50,983 nt of DNA from JAVBLD01 sp031553705 (lineage in GTDB: Bacteria > Bacteroidota > Bacteroidia > Bacteroidales > Marinifilaceae). The stretch covers positions 1 through 50,983 of the forward strand of contig JAVBLD010000032.1 in assembly GCA_031553705.1 (NCBI GenBank), given 5' to 3'. The notes under the pieces are model-generated. The model saw only the letters and a list, made by a program, of their open reading frames with translations. It did not search any database and was not told the origin of the DNA. Every line of letters begins with the position of its first letter. Position 1 is the stretch's first letter. Made by a program: the position numbers and the translations under genes. Positions 34,809 through 44,438 of this stretch are shown here, in pieces.

Positions 34809-37800
34809 ATGGCATTCAGAAAAGACAATACCAACACTAATAAGCCTAAAAGCTTTACAAAAATAACAATCGGTTTGGCATCGCCGGAAGAGATTTTGGA
34901 ACGTTCTAGCGGTGTGGTGCTGAAGCCGGAGACAATAAACTACCGTACTTATAAGCCTGAACGCGACGGTCTGTTCTGCGAACGGATCTTCGGCCCCGTA
35001 AAGGATTATGAGTGTCATTGCGGTAAATATAAACGTATCAGATATAAAGGTATTGTTTGTGACCGCTGTGGGGTCGAGGTAACAGAGAAGAAGGTGCGGC
35101 GTGAGCGTATGGGACATATCCAATTGGTGGTACCGGTGGCTCATATCTGGTATTTTAAGTCTCTGCCGAATAAAATCGGTTACCTGTTGGGACTACCGTC
35201 CAAAAAATTGGATTCGGTGATCTATTATGAGCGGTATGTGGTTGTAAATCCCGGAATTCTTGCCGGCAAGGGAGTTCAGAAAATGGATTTCCTGACCGAA
35301 GAGGAGTATCTGGATTATACGGACGCATTACCGACCGATAATCAGGCCCTGGATGATGACGATCCGAATAAGTTCATTGCAAAGATGGGTGCGGAGGCTA
35401 TCCGGATGTTGCTTGAACGGATAGATCTGGATGATCTATCCTATGATCTGAGAAACAAGGCGAATACCGAGACATCCCAACAGCGCAAGAATGAGGCATT
35501 GAAGCGTTTGCAGGTTGTGGAAGCGTTTCGTGAGAGTAAAGAGGTGAACAAGCCGGAATGGATGATCGTGAAGGTACTGGCTGTAATTCCGCCGGAACTC
35601 CGTCCGTTGGTGCCTTTGGATGGCGGCCGTTTTGCTGCTTCCGATCTGAATGATTTGTATAGAAGGGTGATTATCAGAAATAACCGATTGAAACGGTTGA
35701 TAGAGATCAAAGCTCCGGATGTAATCTTACGGAATGAAAAACGTATGTTACAGGAGGCGGTAGACTCTCTGTTCGATAACTCACGTAAATCGAATGCTGT
35801 AAAGATTGAGAATAATCGTCCGTTGAAGTCATTGTCCGACAGTTTGAAAGGGAAACAGGGACGTTTCCGTCAGAACCTGTTGGGTAAACGTGTCGACTAT
35901 TCTGCCCGTTCCGTAATCGTCGTGGGACCGGACCTGAAAATGCATGAGTGCGGGTTGCCGAAGGATATGGCGGCGGAGCTTTATATGCCGTTCATTATTC
36001 GGAAACTGATCGAACGGGGTATCGTAAAGACGGTTAAGAGCGCTAAGAAAATCGTGGACCGCAGGGATCCGATCGTATGGGATATTCTGGAAAATGTGCT
36101 GAAAGGTCATCCGGTGTTATTGAACCGTGCTCCGACCCTTCACCGTTTAGGTATCCAGGCATTCCAGCCGAAATTGATCGAAGGAAAGGCAATCCGTTTG
36201 CATCCGCTGGCATGTACCGGATTCAACGCGGACTTCGACGGAGACCAGATGGCGGTGCACTTACCGTTAGGAAACGAAGCGATTCTTGAAGCACAGATTT
36301 TGATGCTGTGCTCCCATAATATCCTGAACCCGGCTAACGGGGCCCCGATTACCGTTCCTTCGCAGGATATGGTGTTGGGATTATATTACATCACCAAGCC
36401 GAAAAAAGGAGCAAAAGGGGAAGGATTGAAATTTTACTCTCCTGAAGAGGTGATTATTGCCCTGAATGAGAAGGCTGTAGACCTGCATGCAATTATACAG
36501 GTAAAAATCAATGATGTCGACGAACACGGAAACCCGGTTTGCCGTAACCTTGAAACAACCGTCGGGCGGGTAATATTAAACCAATATACTCCGAAAGGTT
36601 TCCCGTTTATTAACACGTTAATTACCAAGAAAGCCCTCCGGGATATCATTGGTGACGTGTGTAAGAAGTGTGGTATTGACGTTACTGCCAGGTTCCTGGA
36701 TGATATCAAGGATCTTGGATACCGTAAGGCATTTGAGGGCGGGTTGTCGTTTAACCTGGAAGATGTAATCATTCCGGAGGAGAAAGAGGAGCTGTTGCAG
36801 GAGGGATATAACCAGGTGGAAGAGGTGATAAGTAACTATAATATGGGATTTATTACCAACAACGAGCGTTATAACCAGATTATCGATATCTGGACACATG
36901 TGAATGCTAATCTGACCAATACGTTGATGAAGCAGTTGACTGCCGACAAGCAGGGATTCAACTCAATCTTCATGATGTTGGATTCCGGCGCCCGTGGTTC
37001 GCGTGAGCAGATCCGCCAGTTGGGAGGTATGCGTGGATTGATGGCTAAACCTCAGAAATCCGGAACAACCGGAGGGCAGATTATTGAGAACCCGATTCTG
37101 GCAAACTTTAAAGAGGGATTGTCGGTATTGGAGTACTTTATCTCTACCCACGGTGCCCGTAAAGGTTTGGCGGATACCGCGCTGAAAACGGCCGATGCCG
37201 GTTACCTGACCCGTCGTTTGGTGGACGTTGCGAATGATATCACGATTACCGAGGAGGATTGCGGAACATTGAGGGGCGTGTCGATCGCTGCCATTAAAAA
37301 TAATGAAGAGGTTGTTTCTTCGCTATATGAGAGGATTCTCGGACGGGTGTCGGTACATGATGTGTACCATCCGCATTCCGGTGCATTGATGGTGAAGTCC
37401 GGTGATGAGATTACCGAAGAGGTGGCCAATGCCATTGAGGCGTCGCCGATTGAGAGAGTGGAAGTACGTTCGGTATTGACCTGCGAATCGAAGAAAGGGG
37501 TTTGTGCCAAGTGTTACGGACGTAACCTGGCTACAGGTTCTATGGTGCAGCAGGGAGAAGCCGTTGGTACCATCGCCGCACAGTCTATCGGAGAGCCGGG
37601 TACACAGCTTACGTTGAGAACCTTCCACGTGGGGGGTACCGCAGGTAACATCTCCAGCGAGAACTCACTGAAGGCGAAATACGACGGATATATCGAATTT
37701 GAGGAGTTGCGTGCCGTAGAATATCTACAGGATAATGGACAGAAATGCGATGTGGTGGTAGGACGTTTGACGGAACTCAGGATTATAGATAAGAACACCA

Positions 37801-39074
37801 ATATCATATTGGTATCGCATAACATACCTTATGGAACGAAGTTGTTCGTAAAGGATAAGCAAGAAGTGAAGAAGGGCAATCTGCTTTGTGAGTGGGATCC
37901 GTTCAATGCGGTAATTATTACCGAATATAGCGGTAAGGTCGACTCCGAGAACCTGATCAATGGTGAAACATATAAAGAGGAGTCGGATGAAACAACCGGT
38001 TTCCGTGAAAAAGTAATCATTGAGTTTAAGGATAAGACAAAGGCTCCTGCTCTGATCATCAAGGATGATAAGAAAAATGTACTGAAGAGCTATAACCTTC
38101 CGGTAGGCGCACATATTGTGGTGAAAGAGGGAGATAAGGTTACTGCCGGTAGTACGATTGTAAAAATCCCGAGAGCGGTAGGTAAAGCAGGCGATATCAC
38201 CGGAGGTCTTCCGCGTGTTACCGAGTTGTTTGAAGCCCGTAACCCGTCGAACCCGGCTGTTGTGTCGGAAATCGACGGCGAAGTAACCTACGGTAAGATC
38301 AAACGGGGTAATCGCGAAATTATGATCACTTCGAAGGCCGGAGAGACGAAGAAATACCTGGTGTCGCTTTCGAAACAGATTCTGGTACAGGAGAATGACT
38401 ATGTGCGTGCTGGAACTCCGTTGTCTGACGGAGCGATTACTCCGGCCGACATTCTGAATATCGAAGGACCGATTAAGGTACAGGAATATATTGTGAATGA
38501 AGTGCAGGATGTATACCGGATGCAAGGGGTGAAAATCAACGATAAGCATTTCGAGATCATCGTACACCAGATGATGCGCAAGGTGTTGATCCAGGATTCC
38601 GGGGATACCCGCTTTCTGGAAAATCAGATTGTGGATAAAGCCGAATTTATGCAGGAGAACGATGAGATGTTCGGGAAGAAAGTGGTGTTGGATCCGGGCG
38701 ATTCGGACCGTGTGAAAGCCGGACAGATTATATCTTCGCGTATGTTACGGGATATCAATTCGCAATTGAAGCGTCGCGACCTGAAGATCGTGGCTGCGAG
38801 AGATACGGTGCCTGCGACTTCCGCACAGGTGTTGCAGGGAATCACCCGGGCTGCATTGCAGACCTCCAGCTTTATGTCGGCAGCATCATTCCAGGAGACC
38901 ACAAAAGTGTTGAACGAAGCCGCTATCTATGGTAGGGTTGATCCATTGGAGGGATTGAAGGAGAATGTGATTTGCGGTCACCTGATACCGGTGGGTACCG
39001 GAATGAAGGAGCTCCGGAGTCTGATCGTAGGGTCGAAAGAGGAGATAGAGAGGATGGAGAGAATCGAAAAGTAA
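34809..39074 (+). CDS. rpoC: DNA-directed RNA polymerase subunit beta'
   Basis: The largest RNA polymerase subunit. The protein has 1421 residues. The N-terminal zinc ribbon uses C69, C71, C84 and C87. The catalytic NADFDGDQM is 473-481, with magnesium ligands D475, D477 and D479. The C-terminal half contains the second zinc-binding region (LTCESKKGVCAKCYGRNLA) and AAQSIGEPGTQLTLRTFHVGG. It starts 79 bases after rpoB and ends at a short GC-rich terminator. Confidence 0.98.
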   Translation: MAFRKDNTNTNKPKSFTKITIGLASPEEILERSSGVVLKPETINYRTYKPERDGLFCERIFGPVKDYECHCGKYKRIRYKGIVCDRCGVEVTEKKVRRERMGHIQLVVPVAHIWYFKSLPNKIGYLLGLPSKKLDSVIYYERYVVVNPGILAGKGVQKMDFLTEEEYLDYTDALPTDNQALDDDDPNKFIAKMGAEAIRMLLERIDLDDLSYDLRNKANTETSQQRKNEALKRLQVVEAFRESKEVNKPEWMIVKVLAVIPPELRPLVPLDGGRFAASDLNDLYRRVIIRNNRLKRLIEIKAPDVILRNEKRMLQEAVDSLFDNSRKSNAVKIENNRPLKSLSDSLKGKQGRFRQNLLGKRVDYSARSVIVVGPDLKMHECGLPKDMAAELYMPFIIRKLIERGIVKTVKSAKKIVDRRDPIVWDILENVLKGHPVLLNRAPTLHRLGIQAFQPKLIEGKAIRLHPLACTGFNADFDGDQMAVHLPLGNEAILEAQILMLCSHNILNPANGAPITVPSQDMVLGLYYITKPKKGAKGEGLKFYSPEEVIIALNEKAVDLHAIIQVKINDVDEHGNPVCRNLETTVGRVILNQYTPKGFPFINTLITKKALRDIIGDVCKKCGIDVTARFLDDIKDLGYRKAFEGGLSFNLEDVIIPEEKEELLQEGYNQVEEVISNYNMGFITNNERYNQIIDIWTHVNANLTNTLMKQLTADKQGFNSIFMMLDSGARGSREQIRQLGGMRGLMAKPQKSGTTGGQIIENPILANFKEGLSVLEYFISTHGARKGLADTALKTADAGYLTRRLVDVANDITITEEDCGTLRGVSIAAIKNNEEVVSSLYERILGRVSVHDVYHPHSGALMVKSGDEITEEVANAIEASPIERVEVRSVLTCESKKGVCAKCYGRNLATGSMVQQGEAVGTIAAQSIGEPGTQLTLRTFHVGGTAGNISSENSLKAKYDGYIEFEELRAVEYLQDNGQKCDVVVGRLTELRIIDKNTNIILVSHNIPYGTKLFVKDKQEVKKGNLLCEWDPFNAVIITEYSGKVDSENLINGETYKEESDETTGFREKVIIEFKDKTKAPALIIKDDKKNVLKSYNLPVGAHIVVKEGDKVTAGSTIVKIPRAVGKAGDITGGLPRVTELFEARNPSNPAVVSEIDGEVTYGKIKRGNREIMITSKAGETKKYLVSLSKQILVQENDYVRAGTPLSDGAITPADILNIEGPIKVQEYIVNEVQDVYRMQGVKINDKHFEIIVHQMMRKVLIQDSGDTRFLENQIVDKAEFMQENDEMFGKKVVLDPGDSDRVKAGQIISSRMLRDINSQLKRRDLKIVAARDTVPATSAQVLQGITRAALQTSSFMSAASFQETTKVLNEAAIYGRVDPLEGLKENVICGHLIPVGTGMKELRSLIVGSKEEIERMERIEK

Positions 39075-39081
39075 TATAAGG

Positions 39082-39104
39082 GAGGCGCTGAGAGGCGCCT
39101 CTTT
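39082..39104 (+). terminator. Terminator after rpoC
   Basis: GAGGCGC (39082-39088), loop TGAGAG, GCGCCTC (39095-39101), then TTTG. The stem is GC-rich but the T run is short, so read-through into the GH20 gene 15 bases later is possible. Confidence 0.7.
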
Positions 39105-39118
39105 GTAAATATGATAGG

Positions 39119-41512
39119 ATGAAAAGGGTATTTTTCTTTTTTATTGGCTTGGTGTGCGCGTTATTTGTACAGGCCGCCGATACGTTGAAGATGAAAGAGA
39201 TGGAACGGATTGCCGTGCCTCTCCGGATGCCTTCGGTGAAGGCCGGCGATACCCATATCTCTTTTCCGGCTGTTCCGTCCGGTTACCGATTGATACTGCG
39301 GGGAACGGACCGATCTCCGGTAGTCGATACGGCGGGGCGTATCGGAATGCCGTTGACGGAAGCGGAGGTTCAGCTCTATTTTCAGTTGCAGGACAAATCG
39401 ACCGGTATGAGGCAGGATATTCCGAATATGAGTGTTACGGTAAAGGGAACGACAACGCCTGTTGCAGGAGCGAACCGCTGTCCTGATGTGATTCCCGCCC
39501 TCCGGGAGTGGGTGGGAGCTCAAGGAGAATTGACATTGCCTGTAAAAGGAAACATCCGGATAGACCCGGCTTTTGAGAAAGAGTTGAGGGATGGGGCCGG
39601 GATTTTTGCATCCGACCTGAAAGAGATTGCCGGAATGGAGTACCGGGTGGTAACTGGTAAACCACAGAAGGGGGATATCTATCTGACGTTGTCGACCGGC
39701 GACCGCCAGTTGGACGAAGAGGGGTATATCCTGACCATTGGCTCTGACATCCAGATTGAGGCACTGACACCTCGCGGAGCTTTCTGGGGTACCCGTACGG
39801 TGTTGCAGATGCTTGACCGGCAAGGCAGGAGCCTGGCAAAAGGTACGGCCCGGGATTATCCCAAGTATGCCCGTCGTGGTTTTATGCTCGATGTGGCCCG
39901 CAAATTTTTCCGGTTGGAGTTTCTACAGGCATATGTGAAGATTATGTCCTATTATAAGATGAACGAGTTCCACGTCCATCTGAATGATAACGGTTTTATC
40001 CAGTATTTCGATAATGACTGGGATAAGACCTATGCGGCTTTTCGATTGGAATCGGAAACTTTTCCCGGGCTGACGGCAAAGGACGGATACTATACCAAGG
40101 CGGAGTTTACCGCCCTGCAAAGACAAGGCATGATGTATGGAGTAAATGTATTTCCTGAAATAGATATCCCGGCCCATTCTTTGGCGTTTTCCCGCTATAA
40201 GAGTTCGTTGGGGAGCAAGAAATACGGAATGGATCACCTTGATCTGTTTAATCCTGAGATATATGATTTTTGTGATGCTTTGTTGAAAGAGTACCTTGAA
40301 GGGCCGGAACCGGTCTTTATCGGGCCGGATGTACATATCGGCACTGACGAGTATGCCAAGGAGGCAGCCGAAGAATTCCGCCGTTTTACGGACCACTACC
40401 TGCGTTATGTACAGGGCTTTGGGAAGAGGGCACGCTTGTGGGGTGCCTTGACGCATGCGGACGGGAAGACGCCGGTCACTTCCAAAGGAGTGATCATGAA
40501 CGCCTGGTATAATGGCTATGCTGATCCGAAAGTGATGATCGAGCAGGGATATGATCTGATCAGCATCCCGGACGGACTGCTTTATATTGTTCCGGCGGCC
40601 GGATATTATTATGATTATTTGAATCTGAAACATTTATATAATAACTGGGAACCGGTGATAGTCGGTAAACAGCATTTTCCTTATGGCCACCCGCAGATAT
40701 TGGGCGGCGCGTTTGCAGTCTGGAACGATCATTGCGGCAACGGGATCTCCGAAAAAGATGTCCATTACCGGGCTTTCCCGGCAATGCAGGTGTTGGCGGA
40801 AAAGATGTGGTACGGCAACACGACCGGAGCCGATTATTCGAAGTTTCAACGATTGATGCGACAAACCCGAGAGGCTCCCGGTATAAACCTGATGGGTAAG
40901 ATAGCCTCGAAAGGAAAGCGGGTGCTTGATTATAAGCCTGAGGACCTGAATTTTGAAGATTTGTCCGGAAACGGTTACGATCCGGTAGAGATAAAGAATA
41001 TCAAAGCGGATGCCGGGAACGGCTTGTATTTCACCGGGACAAGCAGGGTGATTACTCCGGTTACCGAGATCGGCTACGAGTATACCGTGTTGTTCGAAAT
41101 CTGTCCGGCGGCAGACGAAAAGCAGGATGCGATCCTGTTCCGGTCTCCGAATGCTACCGTGGTATTGAATGAGAAGGAGAGCGGGAAATTAGCTTTTATG
41201 CGGGACGGATATTGCTACCATTTTGATTACGCTCTGCCGGCCGGGGTTTGGAGTAAGCTTGCGATACAAGGCGATTATCGCGGGACGACCCTGTATGTCG
41301 ACGGTAAGTTTATGGAACGACTGGTGGCTAAGGAGCGGATAGTAAAAGATAAAAGAGGCAAAGAGAGTAAGATGTATATTCAACGGACATTGGTTTTTCC
41401 TTTGCAGCAGATCGGGGACCTTGATCGTGGTTTCAACGGAAAGATCCGGCGGATTGAGGTGTATGAAGGGAAGGTTTTTGATGAGGGACAGGTGGCAGGG
41501 AGCAAGGAATAG
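39119..41512 (+). CDS. Secreted beta-N-acetylhexosaminidase (GH20) with C-terminal LamG-like domain
   Basis: The enzyme removes terminal GlcNAc or GalNAc from glycans. The protein has 797 residues with a signal peptide at 1-20 (MKRVFFFFIGLVCALFVQAA). A GH20b-type domain lies near 130-245. The TIM-barrel catalytic domain (about 248-610) begins ARRGFMLDVARKFF and carries the catalytic pair D410-E411 in VHIGTDEY. A concanavalin-like LamG domain covers about 640-790 and ends in repeat-encoded residues (QVAGSKE). It sits 45 bases after rpoC, an odd place for a secreted glycosidase. No SusC/SusD pair is nearby, so it is not part of a classic polysaccharide locus. Confidence 0.9.
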   Translation: MKRVFFFFIGLVCALFVQAADTLKMKEMERIAVPLRMPSVKAGDTHISFPAVPSGYRLILRGTDRSPVVDTAGRIGMPLTEAEVQLYFQLQDKSTGMRQDIPNMSVTVKGTTTPVAGANRCPDVIPALREWVGAQGELTLPVKGNIRIDPAFEKELRDGAGIFASDLKEIAGMEYRVVTGKPQKGDIYLTLSTGDRQLDEEGYILTIGSDIQIEALTPRGAFWGTRTVLQMLDRQGRSLAKGTARDYPKYARRGFMLDVARKFFRLEFLQAYVKIMSYYKMNEFHVHLNDNGFIQYFDNDWDKTYAAFRLESETFPGLTAKDGYYTKAEFTALQRQGMMYGVNVFPEIDIPAHSLAFSRYKSSLGSKKYGMDHLDLFNPEIYDFCDALLKEYLEGPEPVFIGPDVHIGTDEYAKEAAEEFRRFTDHYLRYVQGFGKRARLWGALTHADGKTPVTSKGVIMNAWYNGYADPKVMIEQGYDLISIPDGLLYIVPAAGYYYDYLNLKHLYNNWEPVIVGKQHFPYGHPQILGGAFAVWNDHCGNGISEKDVHYRAFPAMQVLAEKMWYGNTTGADYSKFQRLMRQTREAPGINLMGKIASKGKRVLDYKPEDLNFEDLSGNGYDPVEIKNIKADAGNGLYFTGTSRVITPVTEIGYEYTVLFEICPAADEKQDAILFRSPNATVVLNEKESGKLAFMRDGYCYHFDYALPAGVWSKLAIQGDYRGTTLYVDGKFMERLVAKERIVKDKRGKESKMYIQRTLVFPLQQIGDLDRGFNGKIRRIEVYEGKVFDEGQVAGSKE

Positions 41513-41535
41513 GTGGTAGGGAGAAATGGGATTGT
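41490..41535 (+). repeat. Purine-rich half-copy at the 3' end of the GH20 gene
   Basis: The words gacaggtggcagggagcaag and gaataggtggtagggag span the last codons, the stop and the next 20 bases on the sense strand. They match the purine-rich arm of the composite block. Confidence 0.6.
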
Positions 41536-41597
41536 ACGATACGGAGGTGAAGAAGAATTTAGATAGATCAGGATAGTATTCAATTAATTAAAAAACT

Positions 41598-41903
41598 ATG
41601 GAAGAACAACGTCAAGTAGACATTGAGCTGAATCATGATGTAGCTCAGGGGACTTATGCCAATCTGGCAATTATTGCACATTCCACATCGGAGTTTATTA
41701 TCGATTTTGTCCGGATGATGCCCGGCCTTCCGAAGGCGGAAGTAAAGAGCCGGATCATTTTGACACCGGAACATGCCAAAAGGCTACTGTATGCTTTACA
41801 GGATAATATTCGGACGTTTGAACAAAACAGGGGTAAGATCTCGCTGCCTGAAGAAGATGATAATGTATTTCCGCTTGATGTAAAGCCGAAAGGACAGGCA
41901 TAA
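41598..41903 (+). CDS. DUF3467 family protein
   Basis: The protein has 101 residues and is soluble, with no signal peptide. It shows the family segments GTYANLAIIAHSTSEFIIDF (18-37), MMPGLPKAEVKSRIILTPEHAKRL and LQDNIRTFE. This is a small bacterial family of unknown function. It stands alone between the GH20 gene and the peptide transporter on the same strand, 85 bases after the former. Confidence 0.85.
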   Translation: MEEQRQVDIELNHDVAQGTYANLAIIAHSTSEFIIDFVRMMPGLPKAEVKSRIILTPEHAKRLLYALQDNIRTFEQNRGKISLPEEDDNVFPLDVKPKGQA

Positions 41904-41973
41904 GATTCGTCATAATTATAGCGCAAACGATATAACAAAGGGCAATAATGTTAGGAGGTTTGCAATTTTTTCC

Positions 41974-41981
41974 TACCTTTG
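41974..41981 (+). promoter_or_regulatory. -7 promoter element for the peptide transporter
   Basis: TACCTTTG matches TAnnTTTG, 44 bases before the ATG at 42025. No TTG is correctly spaced upstream. Confidence 0.6.
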
Positions 41982-42024
41982 TTGCATTGTATTTTTTTTT
42001 AACCTTTTAATAGATTGTAAAGAT

Positions 42025-43554
42025 ATGTTTAAGAATCACCCGAAAGGATTGTTAGCAGCAGCTTTGGCAAATATGGGGGAACGTTTCGGTTTCTATACCA
42101 TGATGGCCATTTTGGTTCTTTTTTTACAGGCCAAGTTTGGTTTGGATGAAGTAAATGCAGGGATCATCTATTCCATATTCTATTTTTCCATTTATATGCT
42201 GGCTCTTGTGGGAGGTATTATTGCCGACCGGACTGCCAATTATAAAGGAACGATTTTAACCGGTTTACTTCTTATGGCGGTAGGTTATCTGTTGATTGCC
42301 ATTCCTTCGCCGACACCGGTATCCAATAGAGCGTTATTCTTAACGATTACTTGCTTCGGATTGTTGGTAATTGCATTCGGAAACGGTCTTTTTAAAGGAA
42401 ACTTACAGGCTTTAGTGGGCCAGATGTATGATAATGAAAAATATGGAAAGATGCGGGATGCAGGTTTCTCTCTTTTCTATATGTTTATCAATGTCGGTGC
42501 TATTTTTGCTCCTATCATTGCTGTGGCTGTCCGGAACTGGTGGGTAGAGAAGAACGGTTTTGCTTATAACTCCGACCTTCCCGAACTTTGCCATAAATTC
42601 CTCGACGGAACGATCTCACAAGAGGCCGGAGTACGTTTTACAGATCTGGCCAATAAGGTAGCAGGTACGTCGGTAAGCGATCTCGGCATGTTTGCAAAAG
42701 AGTATCTGAATATATTTACGACCGGATTCCATTACGCTTTCGGAGTAGCCATTTTTGCGATGCTGATTTCGTTGGCGATTTATGTTTTCAATAAAAATGG
42801 ATTCCCGAATCCAAGATCCAAAAACAAAGATGCCAATGCAGTGAATGAAAACGGAATGAGCGTTGATGAAATCAGACAACGTATGTATGCCCTGTTTGCC
42901 GTATATGCGGTTGTGATCTTTTTCTGGTTCTCTTTTCATCAGAATGGATTGACATTGACCTATTTTGCAAAAGACTTTACCGATTTGAGCCAGATTAATA
43001 TTAATTTAGGTTTCACATCATTGGTGGGAGCAGAATTGTTCCAGTCTATTAATCCATTCTTCGTAGTATTTTTAACTCCGATTGTATTAGCCGTATTCGG
43101 TGCATTGCGTGCAAGAGGCAAAGAGCCTTCGACTCCTAAGAAGATTGCTATCGGAATGGGAATAGCTGCTGTTGCATACGTTGTGATGACATTAGGTTCA
43201 ATGGGGCTTCCTTCAAAAGCGGAAATCGATGCTGCCGGAGGACTTGCTGAGGCTCAACGTGTGACTCCATTCCTGTTAATCGGAACTTATTTTATTCTGA
43301 CGGTTGCCGAGTTGTTTATCAGCCCGCTTGGGATCTCATTTGTATCGAAGGTGGCTCCTCCACAATATCAGGGAATGATGCAAGGGCTTTGGTTGTGTGC
43401 TACGGCAGTAGGAAACTCATTGCTATTCATCGGCGCTATCTTCTATAAGCATCTTTCACTTACAACAACATGGTCGCTATTTGTAGTAGCTTGCCTGATC
43501 TCAATGGGTATCATGCTGTTTATGCTGAAATGGCTGGAGCGTGTCGCAAAATAA
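42025..43554 (+). CDS. Proton-dependent oligopeptide transporter (POT/PTR family, MFS)
   Basis: This transporter imports di- and tripeptides with protons. The protein has 509 residues and about 12-14 membrane segments. The first-helix signature appears as NMGERFGFY (16-24): E19 and R20 of the ExxER motif are kept but the first glutamate is N16, a variant I recall in Bacteroidota POTs. FKGNLQALVGQMY (about 119-131) lies in the PTR2 signature region. The C-terminal half contains LLIGTYFILTVAELFISPLGISFVSKVAP, the second PTR signature. It has its own promoter and terminator. Confidence 0.92.
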   Translation: MFKNHPKGLLAAALANMGERFGFYTMMAILVLFLQAKFGLDEVNAGIIYSIFYFSIYMLALVGGIIADRTANYKGTILTGLLLMAVGYLLIAIPSPTPVSNRALFLTITCFGLLVIAFGNGLFKGNLQALVGQMYDNEKYGKMRDAGFSLFYMFINVGAIFAPIIAVAVRNWWVEKNGFAYNSDLPELCHKFLDGTISQEAGVRFTDLANKVAGTSVSDLGMFAKEYLNIFTTGFHYAFGVAIFAMLISLAIYVFNKNGFPNPRSKNKDANAVNENGMSVDEIRQRMYALFAVYAVVIFFWFSFHQNGLTLTYFAKDFTDLSQININLGFTSLVGAELFQSINPFFVVFLTPIVLAVFGALRARGKEPSTPKKIAIGMGIAAVAYVVMTLGSMGLPSKAEIDAAGGLAEAQRVTPFLLIGTYFILTVAELFISPLGISFVSKVAPPQYQGMMQGLWLCATAVGNSLLFIGAIFYKHLSLTTTWSLFVVACLISMGIMLFMLKWLERVAK

Positions 43555-43572
43555 AGAGATAATATATTGATG

Positions 43573-43587
43573 TCATGCCCGGCATGA
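43573..43587. repeat. 15-base perfect palindrome after the peptide transporter gene
   Basis: TCATGCC-C-GGCATGA lies 19 bases after the transporter stop, just before the terminator hairpin. It could pair as a small extra stem or serve as a dyad protein site; nothing decides between these. Confidence 0.4.
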
Positions 43588-43599
43588 GATCGGAAGAAT

Positions 43600-43630
43600 A
43601 AAAACGGGGTTTTAAACAGCTCCGTTTTTA
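43600..43630 (+). terminator. Terminator of the peptide transporter gene
   Basis: AAAAACGG (43600-43607) pairs with CCGTTTTT (43622-43629) around GGTTTTAAACAGCT. The A-rich upstream arm and the T-run downstream arm make it effective in both directions. Confidence 0.75.
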
Positions 43631-43651
43631 TTATTTTCCTGACTGTTTTAG

Positions 43652-43659
43652 TACCTTTG
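43652..43659 (+). promoter_or_regulatory. -7 promoter element for the DUF4494 gene
   Basis: TACCTTTG matches TAnnTTTG, 41 bases before the ATG at 43700. Confidence 0.6.
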
Positions 43660-43699
43660 CCGGACATAATAAGTATACGGAATATTATAACTGAAAAAT

Positions 43700-44212
43700 A
43701 TGACAGCAAATTGGTTTGAAGTTAAAGTAAAGTATTTAAAAGTAAATGAAGAGGGAAGGGAAAAGAAAGTGAATGAGGCTTACCTGCTGGATGCGCTTTC
43801 TTATACCGAGGCGGAGAACAGGATCATGCACGAGATGGAGTCGTTGATTAAGGGAGATTATTATATCAGCAGTCTGAAAAAATCGAATATCACCGAACTG
43901 GTACCTTCGGACGATGAGCGGGACGACCGTTGGTATAAAGCTAAAATCGCGATTATCGACGCGGATGAGGTGAGCGGAAAAGAGAAATCGAGCAGCCAGT
44001 ACTATCTGGTGGCTGCATCCGATATCAAACGGGCGTTGGAGAATCTGGAAAAGAGTATGTCGACGTATGTCGTGCCTTACGAGATTGTAAGCCTGACGGA
44101 TACTCTGTTTATGGATGTCTTCCCCTATTTCCGGGATGAAAATGAAACAATACCGGCCAATCTGAAACCACTTCAGGATATCGAGTCCGAGGCTGAAAAT
44201 ACGGACTTTTAA
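43700..44212 (+). CDS. DUF4494 family protein
   Basis: The protein has 170 residues and is soluble. It begins MTANWFEVKVKYLK and contains VNEAYLLDALSYTEAENRIMHEM (24-46) and WYKAKIAIIDADEVSGKEK (78-96), typical of a Bacteroidota-specific family of unknown function seen in mobile and chromosomal settings. Here it is a single-gene unit with its own promoter, between housekeeping genes. There is no sign of transfer. Confidence 0.85.
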   Translation: MTANWFEVKVKYLKVNEEGREKKVNEAYLLDALSYTEAENRIMHEMESLIKGDYYISSLKKSNITELVPSDDERDDRWYKAKIAIIDADEVSGKEKSSSQYYLVAASDIKRALENLEKSMSTYVVPYEIVSLTDTLFMDVFPYFRDENETIPANLKPLQDIESEAENTDF

Positions 44213-44296
44213 ACTCTTTGATGTGAGAGGGTTACGTAAACGTTTGAATTATATCTTTTAGATTGATAATCAGTGATATGATTCTTTTGATAAAAG

Positions 44297-44328
44297 TTGG
44301 TTTTATGATGTTTTCTTTGCTACCTTTG
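44297..44328 (+). promoter_or_regulatory. Promoter of aspA
   Basis: TTG (44297-44299) and TACCTTTG (44321-44328) give the -33/-7 pair with a 21-base spacer. The leader to the ATG at 44439 is about 100 bases and contains two CGAATCGG-like words (near 44334 and 44375) that could pair; no known riboswitch is recognised. Confidence 0.6.
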
Positions 44329-44438
44329 CAGACCCGAATCGGTTTTTAGGTGATGCACTTGCAGTGAACGACCGGCTGAATCGGTAGGAATGATCCGTGA
44401 TTTTTTGCAAAAGCAATTGAAAATTAAATGATATAGAT

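Noticed and set aside
44329..44438. Riboswitch in the aspA leader
   Set aside because: Two CGAATCGG-like words could pair, but no known aptamer architecture is visible and the leader is only about 100 bases.
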